Counted from the first letter of the stretch, positions 42,752-52,393 are shown. The stretch: 64,000 nucleotides of DNA from Streptomyces sp. NBC_00353 (GCF_036108815.1 NZ_CP107985.1:434001-498000), one strand, 5' to 3'. Notes: generated by a model from the letters alone, not told the origin. Made by a program: numbers and translations.

Positions 42752-43861
42752 TCAAGCAGCGGCTCTGACAGATCCTGCCTGGTCAGCCGGAGGCTTCGAT
42801 GGGACGAGAAGTCGGTAGATCTCTCGTGCGACGTAGCGTTTGAGGCAGCGGATGATCTCGCGGCGCGTCTTCCCCTCGGCCAGACGTCGTTGCAGGTAAT
42901 CGCGGGTGCGGTCGTCCCAGCGCAAACGGCTCAGGACGATCCGGTAGAGGGCGGCGTTCGCCTGGCGATCGCCGCCTCGGTTCAGTCTGCGGCGCTGTGT
43001 CTTCCCAGAGGAAGCCTCGACCGGGCTGGTGCCGCATAGAGCTGCGAAGGATGCCTCGCTGACGAGCCGCTCAGGGTTGTCGCCGGCCGCGACGAGAAGG
43101 GCAGCGGCGCTGTCCGGCCCGACGCCACGAACTTCCAGCAGGCCGGGCGTGCTGGCCTCGACGGCCTCGGCTATCCGCTTTTGGAGATCGTCGATCTCCT
43201 CGGTCAGGTGCCGGATGCGGCGGGCCAGCAGCCTCAAGGTGTGACGAGCGGCCCCGGCCGGCCCGCTCGTGGGCTGGGTGTCGAGGTTGGCGCACCGCTT
43301 GAACAGGTGCGGGTTGCTCAGCCCGGCCGGCGACTCGCGGAGGGCGGAGTCAGCTGAGACCAGCACGCTCTTGAGCTGGTTGATCGCCTGAGTCCTGGAC
43401 TTGATGGCGGACCCCTTCGCCAGCTTAAACAGCCGGAGCATCTCGACTGGACCATCGCCGGTCTTCGCCGCAGCGGTGGCTCGTCCAGTCAGCACGGCGC
43501 GGGCGGCGGCTTCGGCGTCGATGGCGTCGGTTTTGCCGTGACGGCGTCGGGCGGCCTTGTCAGGCTGGTTGACCTCGGTCACCTCGATGCCTTCGGCGCG
43601 CAGGTGACGGGTCAGGGCGGCTCCGTATGAGCCGGTGCACTCGACCCCGGCCCGCCGCAGCACGCCGAACGACCGTGCCCAGTCGAGGAGTTGCCGATAG
43701 CCATCGGCGGTCGCGGGGAAGCTGCGACCGTCCAGTGCGGCGCCGAGCACGGTGATCACGGCCGCGGCGTGGACATCCTTGTGAGTGTCCACGCCGAGCA
43801 GGACGTCCTCGGCGTCCGCTGGAATGTGACATGGGGCGGTGGACTGCGTGATGCTGGTCAA
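42752..43861 (-). CDS. IS110-family transposase
   Basis: A 369-aa transposase with both domains intact: the N-terminal DEDD nuclease (LLGVDTHKDVHAAAVITVLG; GVECTGSYGAALTRHLRAEG; KTDAIDAEAAARAVLTGRAT) and the C-terminal Transposase_20 domain (LLEVRGVGPDSAAALLVAAG; FAALCGTSPVEASSGKTQRR; LNRGGDRQANAALYRI with the catalytic-serine-type SSGKT region). The start TTG at 43861 has caggagacaggcgacc before it; an in-frame GTG at 43921 would add 20 residues. The element ends were not found, as IS110 members lack inverted repeats. Confidence 0.9.
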   Translation of the reverse strand: MTSITQSTAPCHIPADAEDVLLGVDTHKDVHAAAVITVLGAALDGRSFPATADGYRQLLDWARSFGVLRRAGVECTGSYGAALTRHLRAEGIEVTEVNQPDKAARRRHGKTDAIDAEAAARAVLTGRATAAAKTGDGPVEMLRLFKLAKGSAIKSRTQAINQLKSVLVSADSALRESPAGLSNPHLFKRCANLDTQPTSGPAGAARHTLRLLARRIRHLTEEIDDLQKRIAEAVEASTPGLLEVRGVGPDSAAALLVAAGDNPERLVSEASFAALCGTSPVEASSGKTQRRRLNRGGDRQANAALYRIVLSRLRWDDRTRDYLQRRLAEGKTRREIIRCLKRYVAREIYRLLVPSKPPADQAGSVRAAA

Positions 43862-44047
43862 GGTCGCCTGTCTCCTGATCGCCTCGGGAACCGGTGGCCG
43901 TCGCCGGGCCGGGGCGGTCAAGACTGTGACGGTGCCTGTCGCGAAGGCCCCTATCGGGACACATCCCCTGCCCGGCGGCAGCGAATACCGCCCCGAGCAG
44001 TGGCCGACAGATCAAACTCAAGGCACCAAGGCCAGTCGTATCGCGAG

Positions 44048-44185
44048 TCAGGCCACCGCCAGGAGCGGCACCTGAACATCCTCACAGTCATATCGCGTGG
44101 CGACGGCGCGGTGTCTCTTGAGGCGGTTGATCCCGCACTCGACCGCATGGCGCTCGCGGTAGAGCGACCTCTGAGCACCGGAAAG
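44048..44185 (-). pseudogene. IS5-family transposase C-terminal fragment
   Basis: Reads SLYRERHAVECGINRLKRHR, then AVATRYDCEDVQVPLLAVA-stop. The stretch ERHAVECGINRLKRHRAVATRYDK is the conserved end of IS5-type transposases, here changed after the Asp. Only 45 codons survive, next to the IS110 gene. Confidence 0.65.
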
Positions 44186-44211
44186 CATTGACAGCCCGGA
44201 TCAGCGGGCGG

Positions 44212-45732
44212 TCACACGGCGACGCCGGCGTCCTCGTGCGGTCCCGACGGGGCGGCTTCGGGGGCACGGCCGGCCGGCGGCACCGTGGGGCGGGCGTCCG
44301 GCTCACCGGCGGGCCCGTCGGCCGCCGCGCGGCGACGCGCCACGAAGGCAATCGCGATGAGGGCGAGTGCGACGGTCCCGGAGAGCGCGGGCCAGTACAC
44401 GTAACGGTAGTTGGACTCGGGCGCGGTGGGCAGGTAGGCGAGGATGTACAGGAGGGAACTGGCCCCGAGGAGCCGGAGTTCCCGGGTGTAAGGGCCGGTC
44501 CACCGGCGACGCAGCACGAGCACCAGCGAGACGGCGAGCCAGAACCAGCCCTGGAAAAGCATCGGCAGGTCGCGGGCGAAACCGGTCACGTAGTTCTGCA
44601 GAGCGGACCTCAGTGTGTCGTTCAGCGGCTTCTTCTGCACCTCGGGGTGGAGTCGGGCGCCGGCATTGACATTGGTGCCGTTCCGGAAGACCTGGTTGCT
44701 CTGGAAGAGCAGCTTGGTGAAGACCCGGACCCGGTACTCGGCGTAGCCCTTCCAGTGCCGTGGCATCTGCTGCGTCCACATCCGGACGACAACGTCGGCG
44801 CGCTGATTCAGATACGTCACGTCGAATGGCCGGCGGTGCGGGTAGCACTGCAGGTACGCATCGGAGGTGATGTGCTGCTTCTGGCAGTTGATGGCGGTGG
44901 TGACCAGGCGGTCACGCAAGTCCGCGCTCGCGCCGGCCTGTTCGGCGGCGGTGCGCACCTGGGCCGGGGTGAGCACGTGGACGAGATCGTCCACCGGGAT
45001 CACCGCGTACACGCGGGTGGCCAACGGGGCAGTAGCCGCGGAAACACCGGCGCTACCGGCGATCACGACCGCGACGAAGACACCGGTAGCGGCCAGCCAG
45101 CGGCGTCGGCCCGGGGCGGGCCACGCCGCGAGGACCAGCAGGGCGAAGACCGGGATCACGGCGGGGACACCGTTCTTCCGTACGAGGGCGGCGTACGCGA
45201 GGAACAGCACACCCAGCACCAGCAGGGCCCAGCGGGTCTTGGCCCGGTCCTGTGGCAGCTCACGCACGGTGAGCGCGATCGCGAAGACTGCGAGGAGCGC
45301 GTACGCCAGGTGCACGTCCTTCCACACCACTCCCGTGAAGTTCATGATGTGCGGCGCAAAGCCGACGGCCAGCACCGCGAGGGAGAGCCCGCGGCTGCCG
45401 GTCTTCTTCCACACGAGTTGGGCGAGGACCCACAGCGTCCCCCACAGCACGGCGGCCTGCAGGGCGGCCATGGCCGAGAAGTCCCCCGTGATCTGGATGA
45501 TGATCCGCCACACAAGCGCCATCACCGGCGGATGCCAGTCGTTCACCGGCTCATCCCCCAGCGCCTGCCACAGCTGGGTGTTGCTGTCCGCGCTGAGGTA
45601 TCCGGGGTGAAAGACCGTGGCGACGGCGTAGCCGCAGGCCGCCGCGATGGCCGCCAGACACCACGGCCACAGCGTGCCGGCCCTCCAGGCTCTGCGCAGT
45701 GCGGTGGTCCACCGGTCGACGGTTCCGGACAT
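44212..45732 (-). CDS. Multi-pass membrane protein, glycosyltransferase-39-like
   Basis: A 506-aa protein with about ten hydrophobic helices and a large loop. PGYLSADSNTQLWQALGDEP, the acidic-pair first loop, then NDWHPPVMALVWRIIIQITG and FTGVVWKDVHLAYALLAVFA suggest a GT-C-fold enzyme (DUF6020/PMT-like) that uses a polyprenyl-phosphate sugar donor on the outer face. A long soluble part (residues 300-400) lies before the last helices. The ATG has a good ggaggaccccgcccac. Substrate unknown; the only neighbours are IS debris and the nucleoside operon on the other strand. Confidence 0.82.
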   Translation of the reverse strand: MSGTVDRWTTALRRAWRAGTLWPWCLAAIAAACGYAVATVFHPGYLSADSNTQLWQALGDEPVNDWHPPVMALVWRIIIQITGDFSAMAALQAAVLWGTLWVLAQLVWKKTGSRGLSLAVLAVGFAPHIMNFTGVVWKDVHLAYALLAVFAIALTVRELPQDRAKTRWALLVLGVLFLAYAALVRKNGVPAVIPVFALLVLAAWPAPGRRRWLAATGVFVAVVIAGSAGVSAATAPLATRVYAVIPVDDLVHVLTPAQVRTAAEQAGASADLRDRLVTTAINCQKQHITSDAYLQCYPHRRPFDVTYLNQRADVVVRMWTQQMPRHWKGYAEYRVRVFTKLLFQSNQVFRNGTNVNAGARLHPEVQKKPLNDTLRSALQNYVTGFARDLPMLFQGWFWLAVSLVLVLRRRWTGPYTRELRLLGASSLLYILAYLPTAPESNYRYVYWPALSGTVALALIAIAFVARRRAAADGPAGEPDARPTVPPAGRAPEAAPSGPHEDAGVAV

Positions 45733-46123
45733 GTGGGCGGGGTCCTCCCAGCCGATGATGACGGGTCGCGTTGTCGCTCAACTGCGAGCTGAGAGGAAAC
45801 AGTTCGCGCGCAGCATGGCGGAAATCTACGCGTATTGGACTCCAAAGGACAAACCGGCACGACCATTCACCTGCCCGGCGAGCTCGTCGTGCGGCATCAC
45901 AAGATCGCCGACAGAGGTGGGAATCGTGATGGCTCGCACTCGACTCGGGCGACCCCCACCTGCTCGCCACCCAGCTCACCCGGACCCACCGCGGACCCAC
46001 CGGCGCCGCTCATGTCCGCGACAGTCGGCATCCTGCGCTCCACCCGGAGCCGGCCCGCGCCAGCAAAAAGAAATTCTCCGTGGACTCTGGACCGAAAGGA
46101 GCCCGTCCGATCATCTTCTAGAC
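45733..46123. other. Intergenic (391 bp)
   Basis: Divergent region between the membrane protein and the GntR operon. The left part includes an AT-richer stretch (atctacgcgtattggactc at 45823) suitable for promoters in either direction. Near 46115 the dyad tctaga followed by catgcctggacaggc lies at the GntR start and may be its operator. No gene. Confidence 0.45.
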
Positions 46124-46843
46124 ATGCCTGGACAGGCACACAAGCATCATCGCATCGCCCGCGTCCTCGCCGACGAGATCCGCGCCGGGGTCCATACAGA
46201 CGGCAGCAGGCTGCCCGGGGAGCACGCGCTCACCCAGCGGTTCGACGTCAGCCGCACCACCCTGCGGCAGGCGCTCCAGGTCCTCGGTGAAGAGGGGCTG
46301 ATTTCCACCCATGCCGGGATCGGCTCCTTCGTCACCTTCGACGGGACACCGCTGGACAACCGCCTCGGCTGGACCCGGGCGCTGGCCGAGCAGGGCACCG
46401 AACTGACGACCGAGACCCTCCGCTTCGAGGAGGTGACCGACCAGGAGCTGGCTGCCGAGCTGGGGCTCGCGTCGAGCAGGTTCATCGCCCTGGACCGGGT
46501 CAGACGGCTCGCCAACGGGCAGGGCGTATCGCTCGAACACAGCAGGGTCCCCGCCACTGGGGACCTCTCCGGGCTACCGGAGCGCGGACTTGACGGCGGC
46601 TCGCTCAGCCGGGCTCTGATCGCCGCGGGCCGTATCACCGACTCCGGCGAGGGCCTGGTGTCGGTCCGCGGGCTCGACGCGGCGGAAGCCGCAGTACTGC
46701 ACCGCTCCCCGGGCGAGTCCTTCCTACGACTCACCCAGGTCTACCGGGCCGCCGACCGCTCGGTCACCGAGCAGGTCACCAGCCTGCTCGCCCCCGCCAG
46801 ATTCGAACTGCACGTGCGCTCGGGCCGAGGAGGCCGACTGTGA
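46124..46843 (+). CDS. GntR-family regulator (UTRA/HutC type)
   Basis: A 239-aa protein: the start MPGQAHKHHRIARVLADEIR, GSRLPGEHALTQRFDVSRTT and LRQALQVLGEEGLISTHAGI form the GntR winged helix, followed by a UTRA ligand domain (ALAEQGTELTTETLRFEEVT; FIALDRVRRLANGQGVSLEH; SFLRLTQVYRAADRSVTEQV). HutC-type regulators respond to sugar-phosphates or related metabolites. The first gene of a four-gene operon; its stop overlaps the next start (GTGA). It probably represses the operon until a pathway intermediate binds. Confidence 0.92.
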   Translation: MPGQAHKHHRIARVLADEIRAGVHTDGSRLPGEHALTQRFDVSRTTLRQALQVLGEEGLISTHAGIGSFVTFDGTPLDNRLGWTRALAEQGTELTTETLRFEEVTDQELAAELGLASSRFIALDRVRRLANGQGVSLEHSRVPATGDLSGLPERGLDGGSLSRALIAAGRITDSGEGLVSVRGLDAAEAAVLHRSPGESFLRLTQVYRAADRSVTEQVTSLLAPARFELHVRSGRGGRL

Positions 46844-47832
46844 CCGACCGACTCGACCGCGCCCTCGGCGCGTACTACGGACTCGCCCTCGGCGACGCTC
46901 TCGGCATGCCTACGCAAGTGATGTCCCGTCAGGACGTCGTACGGGTCTACGGCAACCTCACCGGCTTCGAGCCCGCCCTTCCCGACAACCCGGTCAGTGC
47001 GGGCATGCCCGCCGGGTCGGTCACCGACGACACGGATCAGGCCGTGATCGTCGGCCGGCTGATCGACGAGGGCCGCGGCCGGATCGACCCACTGCGCCTC
47101 GCACATGAGCTGCTCAACTGGGAGAAGGAGATGAGGGCCAAGGGTTCCTTCGATCTCCTCGGCCCGTCCACCAAGGCCGCTCTGGACGCAGTGGCCCGTG
47201 GCGTACCGCCGGAGTAGGCGGGGAGGTACGGCACGACCAACGGCGCCGCGATGCGCGTCACCCCGGTCGGGATCGCCTTCGCCGTTGAGCCGCTGGAGTC
47301 CTTCCTCGATCACGTCGTGGAGTCCTGCCAGGTCACCCATGACACAACCATCGGGATCGCGGGCGCTGCGGCCGTCGCCGCCGCTGTCAGTACAGGCGTC
47401 GGTGGAGGCACACTTGGGGAGGCCGTCGCCACCGCGGTGGTCGCTGCCCGGGCGGTCGCGCAGCGCGGGCACTGGATCGCCGGGGCCGATATCGCGTCCC
47501 GTATCGAGTGGGCCTGGGAGCTGGTACGGGGTCTCCCGGAGGCCGAGGCTCTGGACCGGATCTGCGCGCTCATCGGCACCAGCGTGGCCAGCCAGGAGTC
47601 GGTACCCGCCGCCTTCGCGGTACTCGCCGTGGCCGACGGCGATCCATGGCGAGCCGCACTGCTCGCCGCCAATCTCGGTGGCGACAGTGACACCATCGGC
47701 GCCATCGCGGGCGCGATCGCCGGGTCGGTCGCCGGGCTCTCCGCGCTGCCGACCGAGGCTGTCCGGACGCTCCGTACCGTCAACTCCCTCGTCCTGGAGC
47801 CCCTGACCACCCGGCTGCTCGCACTCCGTTGA
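46840..47832 (+). pseudogene. ADP-ribosylglycohydrolase family protein with in-frame TAG
   Basis: One continuous 330-codon frame broken by a TAG at 47215-47217. The first part (LGAYYGLALGDALGMPTQVM; AGSVTDDTDQAVIVGRLIDE) carries the N-terminal metal-binding DDTD motif. The second part (GRYGTTNGAAMRVTPVGIAF; LAANLGGDSDTIGAIAGAIA) carries the second metal site (GGDSDT). Both are required, so the TAG, at a position where Glu is expected (PPE-x-AGRYGTTNGAAM), must disrupt the enzyme unless suppressed. The start overlaps the GntR stop. Without the stop it would be a 330-aa enzyme removing ADP-ribose or cleaving a related N-ribosyl bond; in this operon a nucleoside-like ribosyl compound is a reasonable substrate. 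Confidence 0.85.
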
Positions 47833-47944
47833 GCCGCCCAAGGCCCCTGCGCGCCGCGGAACCCCAAAGGCCTCCGGCGCTCCAGGGCTCCCGCTCTACC
47901 GCTTTCGCCACCCGCCCCTTCGCATCTTGCTAGGAGGTTCCGTC

Positions 47945-49423
47945 ATGGCCGCTTCGAAGACGAACGATCGCGTCGGTGCCATTGAGACCCGAGGGATCGA
48001 GCCGGTCCCCGACAACGAGCGGCACGGCCATGCCGGCCAGATGTTCTGGACCTGGTTCGCCGCAAATATCAGCATCCTCGGGCTCCCGCTCGGCGCGACC
48101 CTCGTCGCCTTCCGCGGCCTGAACATCTGGCAGGCGATTCTCGTCGCCGTCGTAGGCTCCTTCGGCTCCTTCGCGCTGGTGGGGGCCCTGAGCCTGGCGG
48201 GCAAGAAGGGCGGCGCCCCGGCGCTCACCCTCTCCCGCGCGGTCTTCGGGCAGCGGGGCAACGCGGGTCCGACCTTGATCACCTGGCTGAGCCGGGTCGG
48301 CTGGGAGACGATCACCACCACCACCGCGGCGTACGCGCTGCTCGCGCTGCTCGGCACCGCGTTCGGTGTCGTCCAGAACACCGTGCTCACGCTCGTCTGT
48401 CTGTTGGTCTTCATCGTCTGCACGCTGCTGATCAGCGGTCTCGGCCACGCCACCATCATGTGGATCAACAAGTGGGCCACGGTCGTCTTCGGCGTCCTCA
48501 ATCTGATCGTGATGGGCTTCCTGGCCGCGACCGTCGACTGGGCCAAGGTGCTCGACGCCCCGACGGGTCCGACCAGCGGCGTGGTCGCGGGCATCGGCTT
48601 CATCGCCGCCGGTACCGGTATCGGCTGGGCCAACGCGGGTGCGGACTACGCCCGTTATCTGCCCCGCGAGATTCCTGGCAGGCGGCTGATTGTGGCCTCG
48701 GCGTTCGGCGCGGGCATCCCTCTCGTGCTGCTGATCTCGCTCGGCTCGCTGCTCTCCGCGGGCGATCCGACGCTCGCCACCTCCGCCGACCCGGTCGCCG
48801 CCATCAACGCGATGCTGCCCTCCTGGATGGCGATCCCCTATCTGATCGCGGCCTTCGGCGGGCTGCTGATGTCGAACCATCTCTCCACCTACTCCGCCGG
48901 GCTGACTATGATCACGTTGGGACTGCGGGTGCCGCGCCCCATGGCCGTCGCCCTCGATGTGGTGCTGATGTTCGCCGGCGGTATCTACTTCATGCTGATC
49001 GCCGACGACTTCTACGGCCCCTTCTCCACCTTCCTGACCCTGCTCGCCGTACCGATCTCGGCCTGGATCGGCGTGATCGCGGTGGACTCGCTGCGCGGGC
49101 GTACGTACGACTCCGATGCGCTGATGGACACCACCCGCACCAGCCGGTACTGGTACACGGGCGGCTTCCATCTTCCGGCCGTCCTCGGCTGGGCCGCCGC
49201 CATCGTGGCCGGTCTGCTCTTCACCAAGGCGTCGACGAGCGACACCGACGTCTGGTTCGCGGGTTCGCTCTCCGACACCTGGTTCGGCGTGAACGGTTTG
49301 GGCTGGGCGATCTCGATGGCCGTCGGAGCGGTTGTGTACGCGCTGTTCGGCCGACGTACCAGCACCGCGGCCGGCACCGGGAACGAACCCGCCTTCCCCG
49401 CTCTTCAGGAGGCCGGACAATGA
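47945..49423 (+). CDS. NCS1-family permease (purine/cytosine-type)
   Basis: A 492-aa permease with 12 helices. GIEPVPDNERHGHAGQMFWT, then WFAANISILGLPLGATLVAF is the classic nucleobase-cation-symport-1 N-terminus (CodB/Fcy-like). FIAAGTGIGWANAGADYARY and MSNHLSTYSAGLTMITLGLR are conserved segments around the substrate and ion sites. The ribosome site taggaggttccgtc is near-perfect. The C-terminus overlaps the PfkB start by ATGA. It imports a base, nucleoside or related compound, as judged from the family and operon. Confidence 0.93.
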   Translation: MAASKTNDRVGAIETRGIEPVPDNERHGHAGQMFWTWFAANISILGLPLGATLVAFRGLNIWQAILVAVVGSFGSFALVGALSLAGKKGGAPALTLSRAVFGQRGNAGPTLITWLSRVGWETITTTTAAYALLALLGTAFGVVQNTVLTLVCLLVFIVCTLLISGLGHATIMWINKWATVVFGVLNLIVMGFLAATVDWAKVLDAPTGPTSGVVAGIGFIAAGTGIGWANAGADYARYLPREIPGRRLIVASAFGAGIPLVLLISLGSLLSAGDPTLATSADPVAAINAMLPSWMAIPYLIAAFGGLLMSNHLSTYSAGLTMITLGLRVPRPMAVALDVVLMFAGGIYFMLIADDFYGPFSTFLTLLAVPISAWIGVIAVDSLRGRTYDSDALMDTTRTSRYWYTGGFHLPAVLGWAAAIVAGLLFTKASTSDTDVWFAGSLSDTWFGVNGLGWAISMAVGAVVYALFGRRTSTAAGTGNEPAFPALQEAGQ

Positions 49424-50385
49424 GCGGGCGTCTCGTCCTCGCAGGGAATGTCATCGCCGATCTGGTGATCGAGGTTCCCGCACTGCCCGAACGCGGCGGC
49501 GACGTCATCGGCACGCGTACGGAACTGACTGCGGGCGGCGGTTTCAACACCCTGGTCGCGGCCCGCCGCCTCGGTGCGGAAGCGGTCTTCGCCGGGCTGC
49601 ACGGCACGGGGCCGTACGGCGACCTCGTACGCAAGGCGCTCGCTGCCGAACAGATCGGAACACTGCTGCCCGCCCGTACGGACGGCGACACCGGCTTCAC
49701 CGTGGCCCTGGTCGACGGCGGCGGCGAACGTACCTTCGTCACCAGCTTCGGGGTCGACGCCGAGCTGACGCAGTCGGATGTCGACGTGGTCGCCGCGCGG
49801 CTGCGGCCCGGCGATCTGGTGCAACTCTCCGGCTACGGGATGGTGATGCCGGTCAACGGCCCGCTGCTGTCGCGCTTCACGGCGGGGCTGCCGGCCGACA
49901 TCACGGTCTGTTTCGACCCGGCACCGCTGGTGGCCGACATCCCCGAGGCGGTGCTCGCCCCCGTCCTGGCCCGTACGGACTGGCTCAGCGCCAATGCCCG
50001 CGAGGCCCGCCTGCTGTCCGGCCACGACAATCCGCGCGCGGCGGCAGCGGCCCTGCAGGAACGGCTGGCTCCGGGCGCGGGTGTGCTCGTACGGGCGGAC
50101 AAGGACGGCTGCTGGCTGGCGGCGCCCGGCGAGGCCCCGCGCCATGTGCCGGGTTTCCCGGTCGACGCGGTCGACAGCAACGGGGCGGGGGACGCGCATG
50201 TCGGCTCGTTCCTGGCCCTGCTCAGCCAGGGTCACGACCCGCTGACGGCCGCGCGCGGAGCCAACGCGGCGGCGGCATACGCGGTGGGGCGCCGCGGCCC
50301 CGCCACCGCGCCGGACCGCACGGAGCTGGCAGCGTTCCTGAAGGGGGATCCCCTGGTGGAGCGGCTATTCGGCGCGGGCCGCTGA
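49420..50385 (+). CDS. PfkB-family (ribokinase-like) carbohydrate kinase
   Basis: A 321-aa kinase: MSGRLVLAGNVIADLVIEVP, the substrate motif GGGFNTLVAARRLGAEAVFA and the ATP/catalytic motif DSNGAGDAHVGSFL (DTxGAGD consensus, with catalytic Asp at GAGDA) are all present. It phosphorylates a sugar or nucleoside. The start overlaps the permease stop (ATGA). It probably phosphorylates the ribose, or the intact nucleoside, released in the cell by the permease and hydrolase, trapping it for salvage. Confidence 0.92.
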   Translation: MSGRLVLAGNVIADLVIEVPALPERGGDVIGTRTELTAGGGFNTLVAARRLGAEAVFAGLHGTGPYGDLVRKALAAEQIGTLLPARTDGDTGFTVALVDGGGERTFVTSFGVDAELTQSDVDVVAARLRPGDLVQLSGYGMVMPVNGPLLSRFTAGLPADITVCFDPAPLVADIPEAVLAPVLARTDWLSANAREARLLSGHDNPRAAAAALQERLAPGAGVLVRADKDGCWLAAPGEAPRHVPGFPVDAVDSNGAGDAHVGSFLALLSQGHDPLTAARGANAAAAYAVGRRGPATAPDRTELAAFLKGDPLVERLFGAGR

Positions 50386-50653
50386 CGGTCTGTTGATGAG
50401 CGGGTGGGCGGGCGAACCGGCGCTGTCAGCGGCGAACTGCTGGACTTGAAGCAGTGGTTGGTCGGCAGCGGCGATGCGGCAGAGCCCGGCGCGCTGCTGA
50501 ATTCGAACAGCGCCTCTCCGGGGCCCCGGGAGGCGGGACGCTTGCCGGAACCCCGCCTCGCCCAGATCGAACGTCGCAAGGCCGAGGTCGCCAAGGCGCG
50601 GGCGCGGCTCGGCCGGATGACGCCAAGGCCAGCGACCTGCGGGCGTTCCGAGG

Positions 50654-51271
50654 TCACTGCGCGCGGGCAAGGGCAGCCACGAGTTTGCTGGTGAAGCGAT
50701 GCATGTGAGGGTCAAGTGTGTCCCCGGGCTCGGCAAGGACCTGCTGCAGTGGCAGCCACTTGATCGCTTCGAATTCATCCTCGTCGAAGGAGACGATGTC
50801 ACCTGCCTCTGAGGTCAGGACGTACCACAACGACACATCAGTGTGCTGTCCCTGCCCGCGCGTTCGCGTGACGGTCAAGAAGAACGGATTCTTGCCGGAC
50901 ACCCCGGACGGAACGGCCTCGGTGCGCAGTTCCTCACAGCACTCGCGCAGAACCGTCTCCCACGGGTCCTCCATCGGTTCGACGTGACCGCCACTGGGAA
51001 GCCACAGGCCGGCCTTGCGGTGAGCGACAAGCAAAAGCTCCCCGCGGGCCTCGTCGAGGGCCACGAAGTAGCTGACCAAGTGCATCGTCGGAACATCGGG
51101 CTTCTGCGTCCGATACAGCGGAGCTCCGCTTGCGATCCACTTCGCTGCCGTGGCGAGGTGCGCGCGCTCCTGCTCATCCCAGGGATCGATCTCCTCCAGC
51201 AACTCGGTCAGCCGAGTACGAAGAGGCGGGTCAGGAACGTCTGAGGCACCAATGGCAATCACGGCCCCCAT
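50654..51271 (-). CDS. Nudix hydrolase
   Basis: A 205-aa protein with the Nudix box at residues 95-117 (GHVEPMEDPWETVLRECCEE), including the REx2EE core (R109, E110, E113, E114) that binds Mg2+. The preceding LVAHRKAGLWLPSGG and MHLVSYFVALDEARGELLLV are typical of NUDIX family members acting on nucleoside diphosphates linked to another moiety. A 50-residue N-terminal extension (DPWDEQERAHLATAAKWIAS) is common in streptomycete members. The start lacks a clear ribosome site, so a later start is possible. It is convergent with the nucleoside operon; no direct link. Confidence 0.88.
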   Translation of the reverse strand: MGAVIAIGASDVPDPPLRTRLTELLEEIDPWDEQERAHLATAAKWIASGAPLYRTQKPDVPTMHLVSYFVALDEARGELLLVAHRKAGLWLPSGGHVEPMEDPWETVLRECCEELRTEAVPSGVSGKNPFFLTVTRTRGQGQHTDVSLWYVLTSEAGDIVSFDEDEFEAIKWLPLQQVLAEPGDTLDPHMHRFTSKLVAALARAQ

Positions 51272-51808
51272 GATGCCAAGGAGCTATGACCTCCTCCCCG
51301 CTTCAAGCCGGCTGCCGACCGTCCAAGCAAGAGGGCGAGCCACCGGGATCAAGACCGTTGTGGATGCGGCGAGAGGCAGAAGCGACGCCCCGGAGTGAGA
51401 CACGTGAGGCAAGCGATGGCAGACAGATGAGAGCTCAACCGGCCGTCAGCCGAGACAGCGCACAGACGGACATGTCTCATGCTTGCTCATCAGGCGTAAC
51501 CGATCCGAATCGACCGCTCGGTGCGGGCACGGGTACGACGACCATGTCAGGCCAGTGGATGCATCCCATACCCTCGGGGCGTGCGGTGGGCAAGCCTGAG
51601 ACGCCGTGGGCAAGCCCTCGCGTCGATTCGTAGCTGACAGCTTTGTCGGGCAGTAGTTGGCCATCCGGACCTGGCGAGGAGACGACTGTGACTGATCCTG
51701 TGACCGATCGCCGCAGTCGGCCCGTCCGGCCAGGTGCGTCGCTCATCTCGGAGTGGGCTCCGAGTGCGATCCTCGCCGGGCCGTAGGTCTGCTGAGTGCC
51801 GGCCCGCG
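51272..51808. other. No gene recognised (537 bp)
   Basis: Frames are open but lack ribosome sites; the minus-strand stretch ARPEGMGCIHWPDMVVVPVP at about 51510 looks coding-like but has no supported start. Nothing else seen. Confidence 0.4.
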
Positions 51809-52387
51809 TCACCCCGACTGAGCCAACTGAAGGTGCACCGCCGCGGTGGTACGCGCGGTATCGCCAGTGGCGAGCAGGTCCAGCAGCGCTCCCCGTAGGG
51901 CTGCGAGGACGAGGGTGCGCTGTGCGAGCCCGGCCTCGGTATCGCGGAATTCGGCGGGCTGCCCGGAGGCGAGCAGCGCCAGCCAGTCGCCGACCGTATC
52001 GCTGGCGAATCCGGCCCACGGCCCGTCCGGGTCCGTGAGGGAGCGGGCGTAGCTTTCGACCCACAGTGTCAGCAGGCCGCGGTGGGCGGCGTCGGACAGC
52101 CACCGCCACAGTTCGCGGGCGACCGATTGCAGCCCCTCGGGACCGTCCTGCGAGCCGGCGATCTCCCTGATGACGGCCAGCTCGTCGGCTCTGGCCCGCG
52201 CGAGCAGGGCGCGGATCAGGCCGTCCTTGCTGCCGAACAGGTAGAGCAGCACGCGCGGGCTGGACTGGATCTCCTCGGCGAGCGGGCGCAGGGACAGTTC
52301 GGTGAGGCCGCTGCGCAGGGCGTAGGCGTATGCGGCTTCCAGCAGCTCCTGCCGCCGCGGGGAAGGGTTTGTTTCGGATCGGGTCAC
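51809..52387 (-). CDS. TetR-family transcriptional repressor
   Basis: A 192-aa protein: RRQELLEAAYAYALRSGLTE, then LSLRPLAEEIQSSPRVLLYL and FGSKDGLIRALLARARADEL form the TetR helix-turn-helix. The C-terminal ligand domain is variable. The start is a GTG at 52387 with no Shine-Dalgarno; a -10-like tagact lies six bases upstream, indicating a leaderless transcript. The shared operator at 52399 means it represses itself and the divergent GNAT gene. Confidence 0.9.
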   Translation of the reverse strand: MTRSETNPSPRRQELLEAAYAYALRSGLTELSLRPLAEEIQSSPRVLLYLFGSKDGLIRALLARARADELAVIREIAGSQDGPEGLQSVARELWRWLSDAAHRGLLTLWVESYARSLTDPDGPWAGFASDTVGDWLALLASGQPAEFRDTEAGLAQRTLVLAALRGALLDLLATGDTARTTAAVHLQLAQSG

Positions 52388-52393
52388 CGGGCT

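Noticed and set aside
44188..45792. 534-codon plus-strand frame
   Set aside because: Antisense shadow of the multi-pass membrane protein; sequence is charged and repetitive without motifs.
47930..49420. 496-codon minus-strand frame
   Set aside because: Shadow of the NCS1 permease; composition dominated by G, R, E, Q and D.
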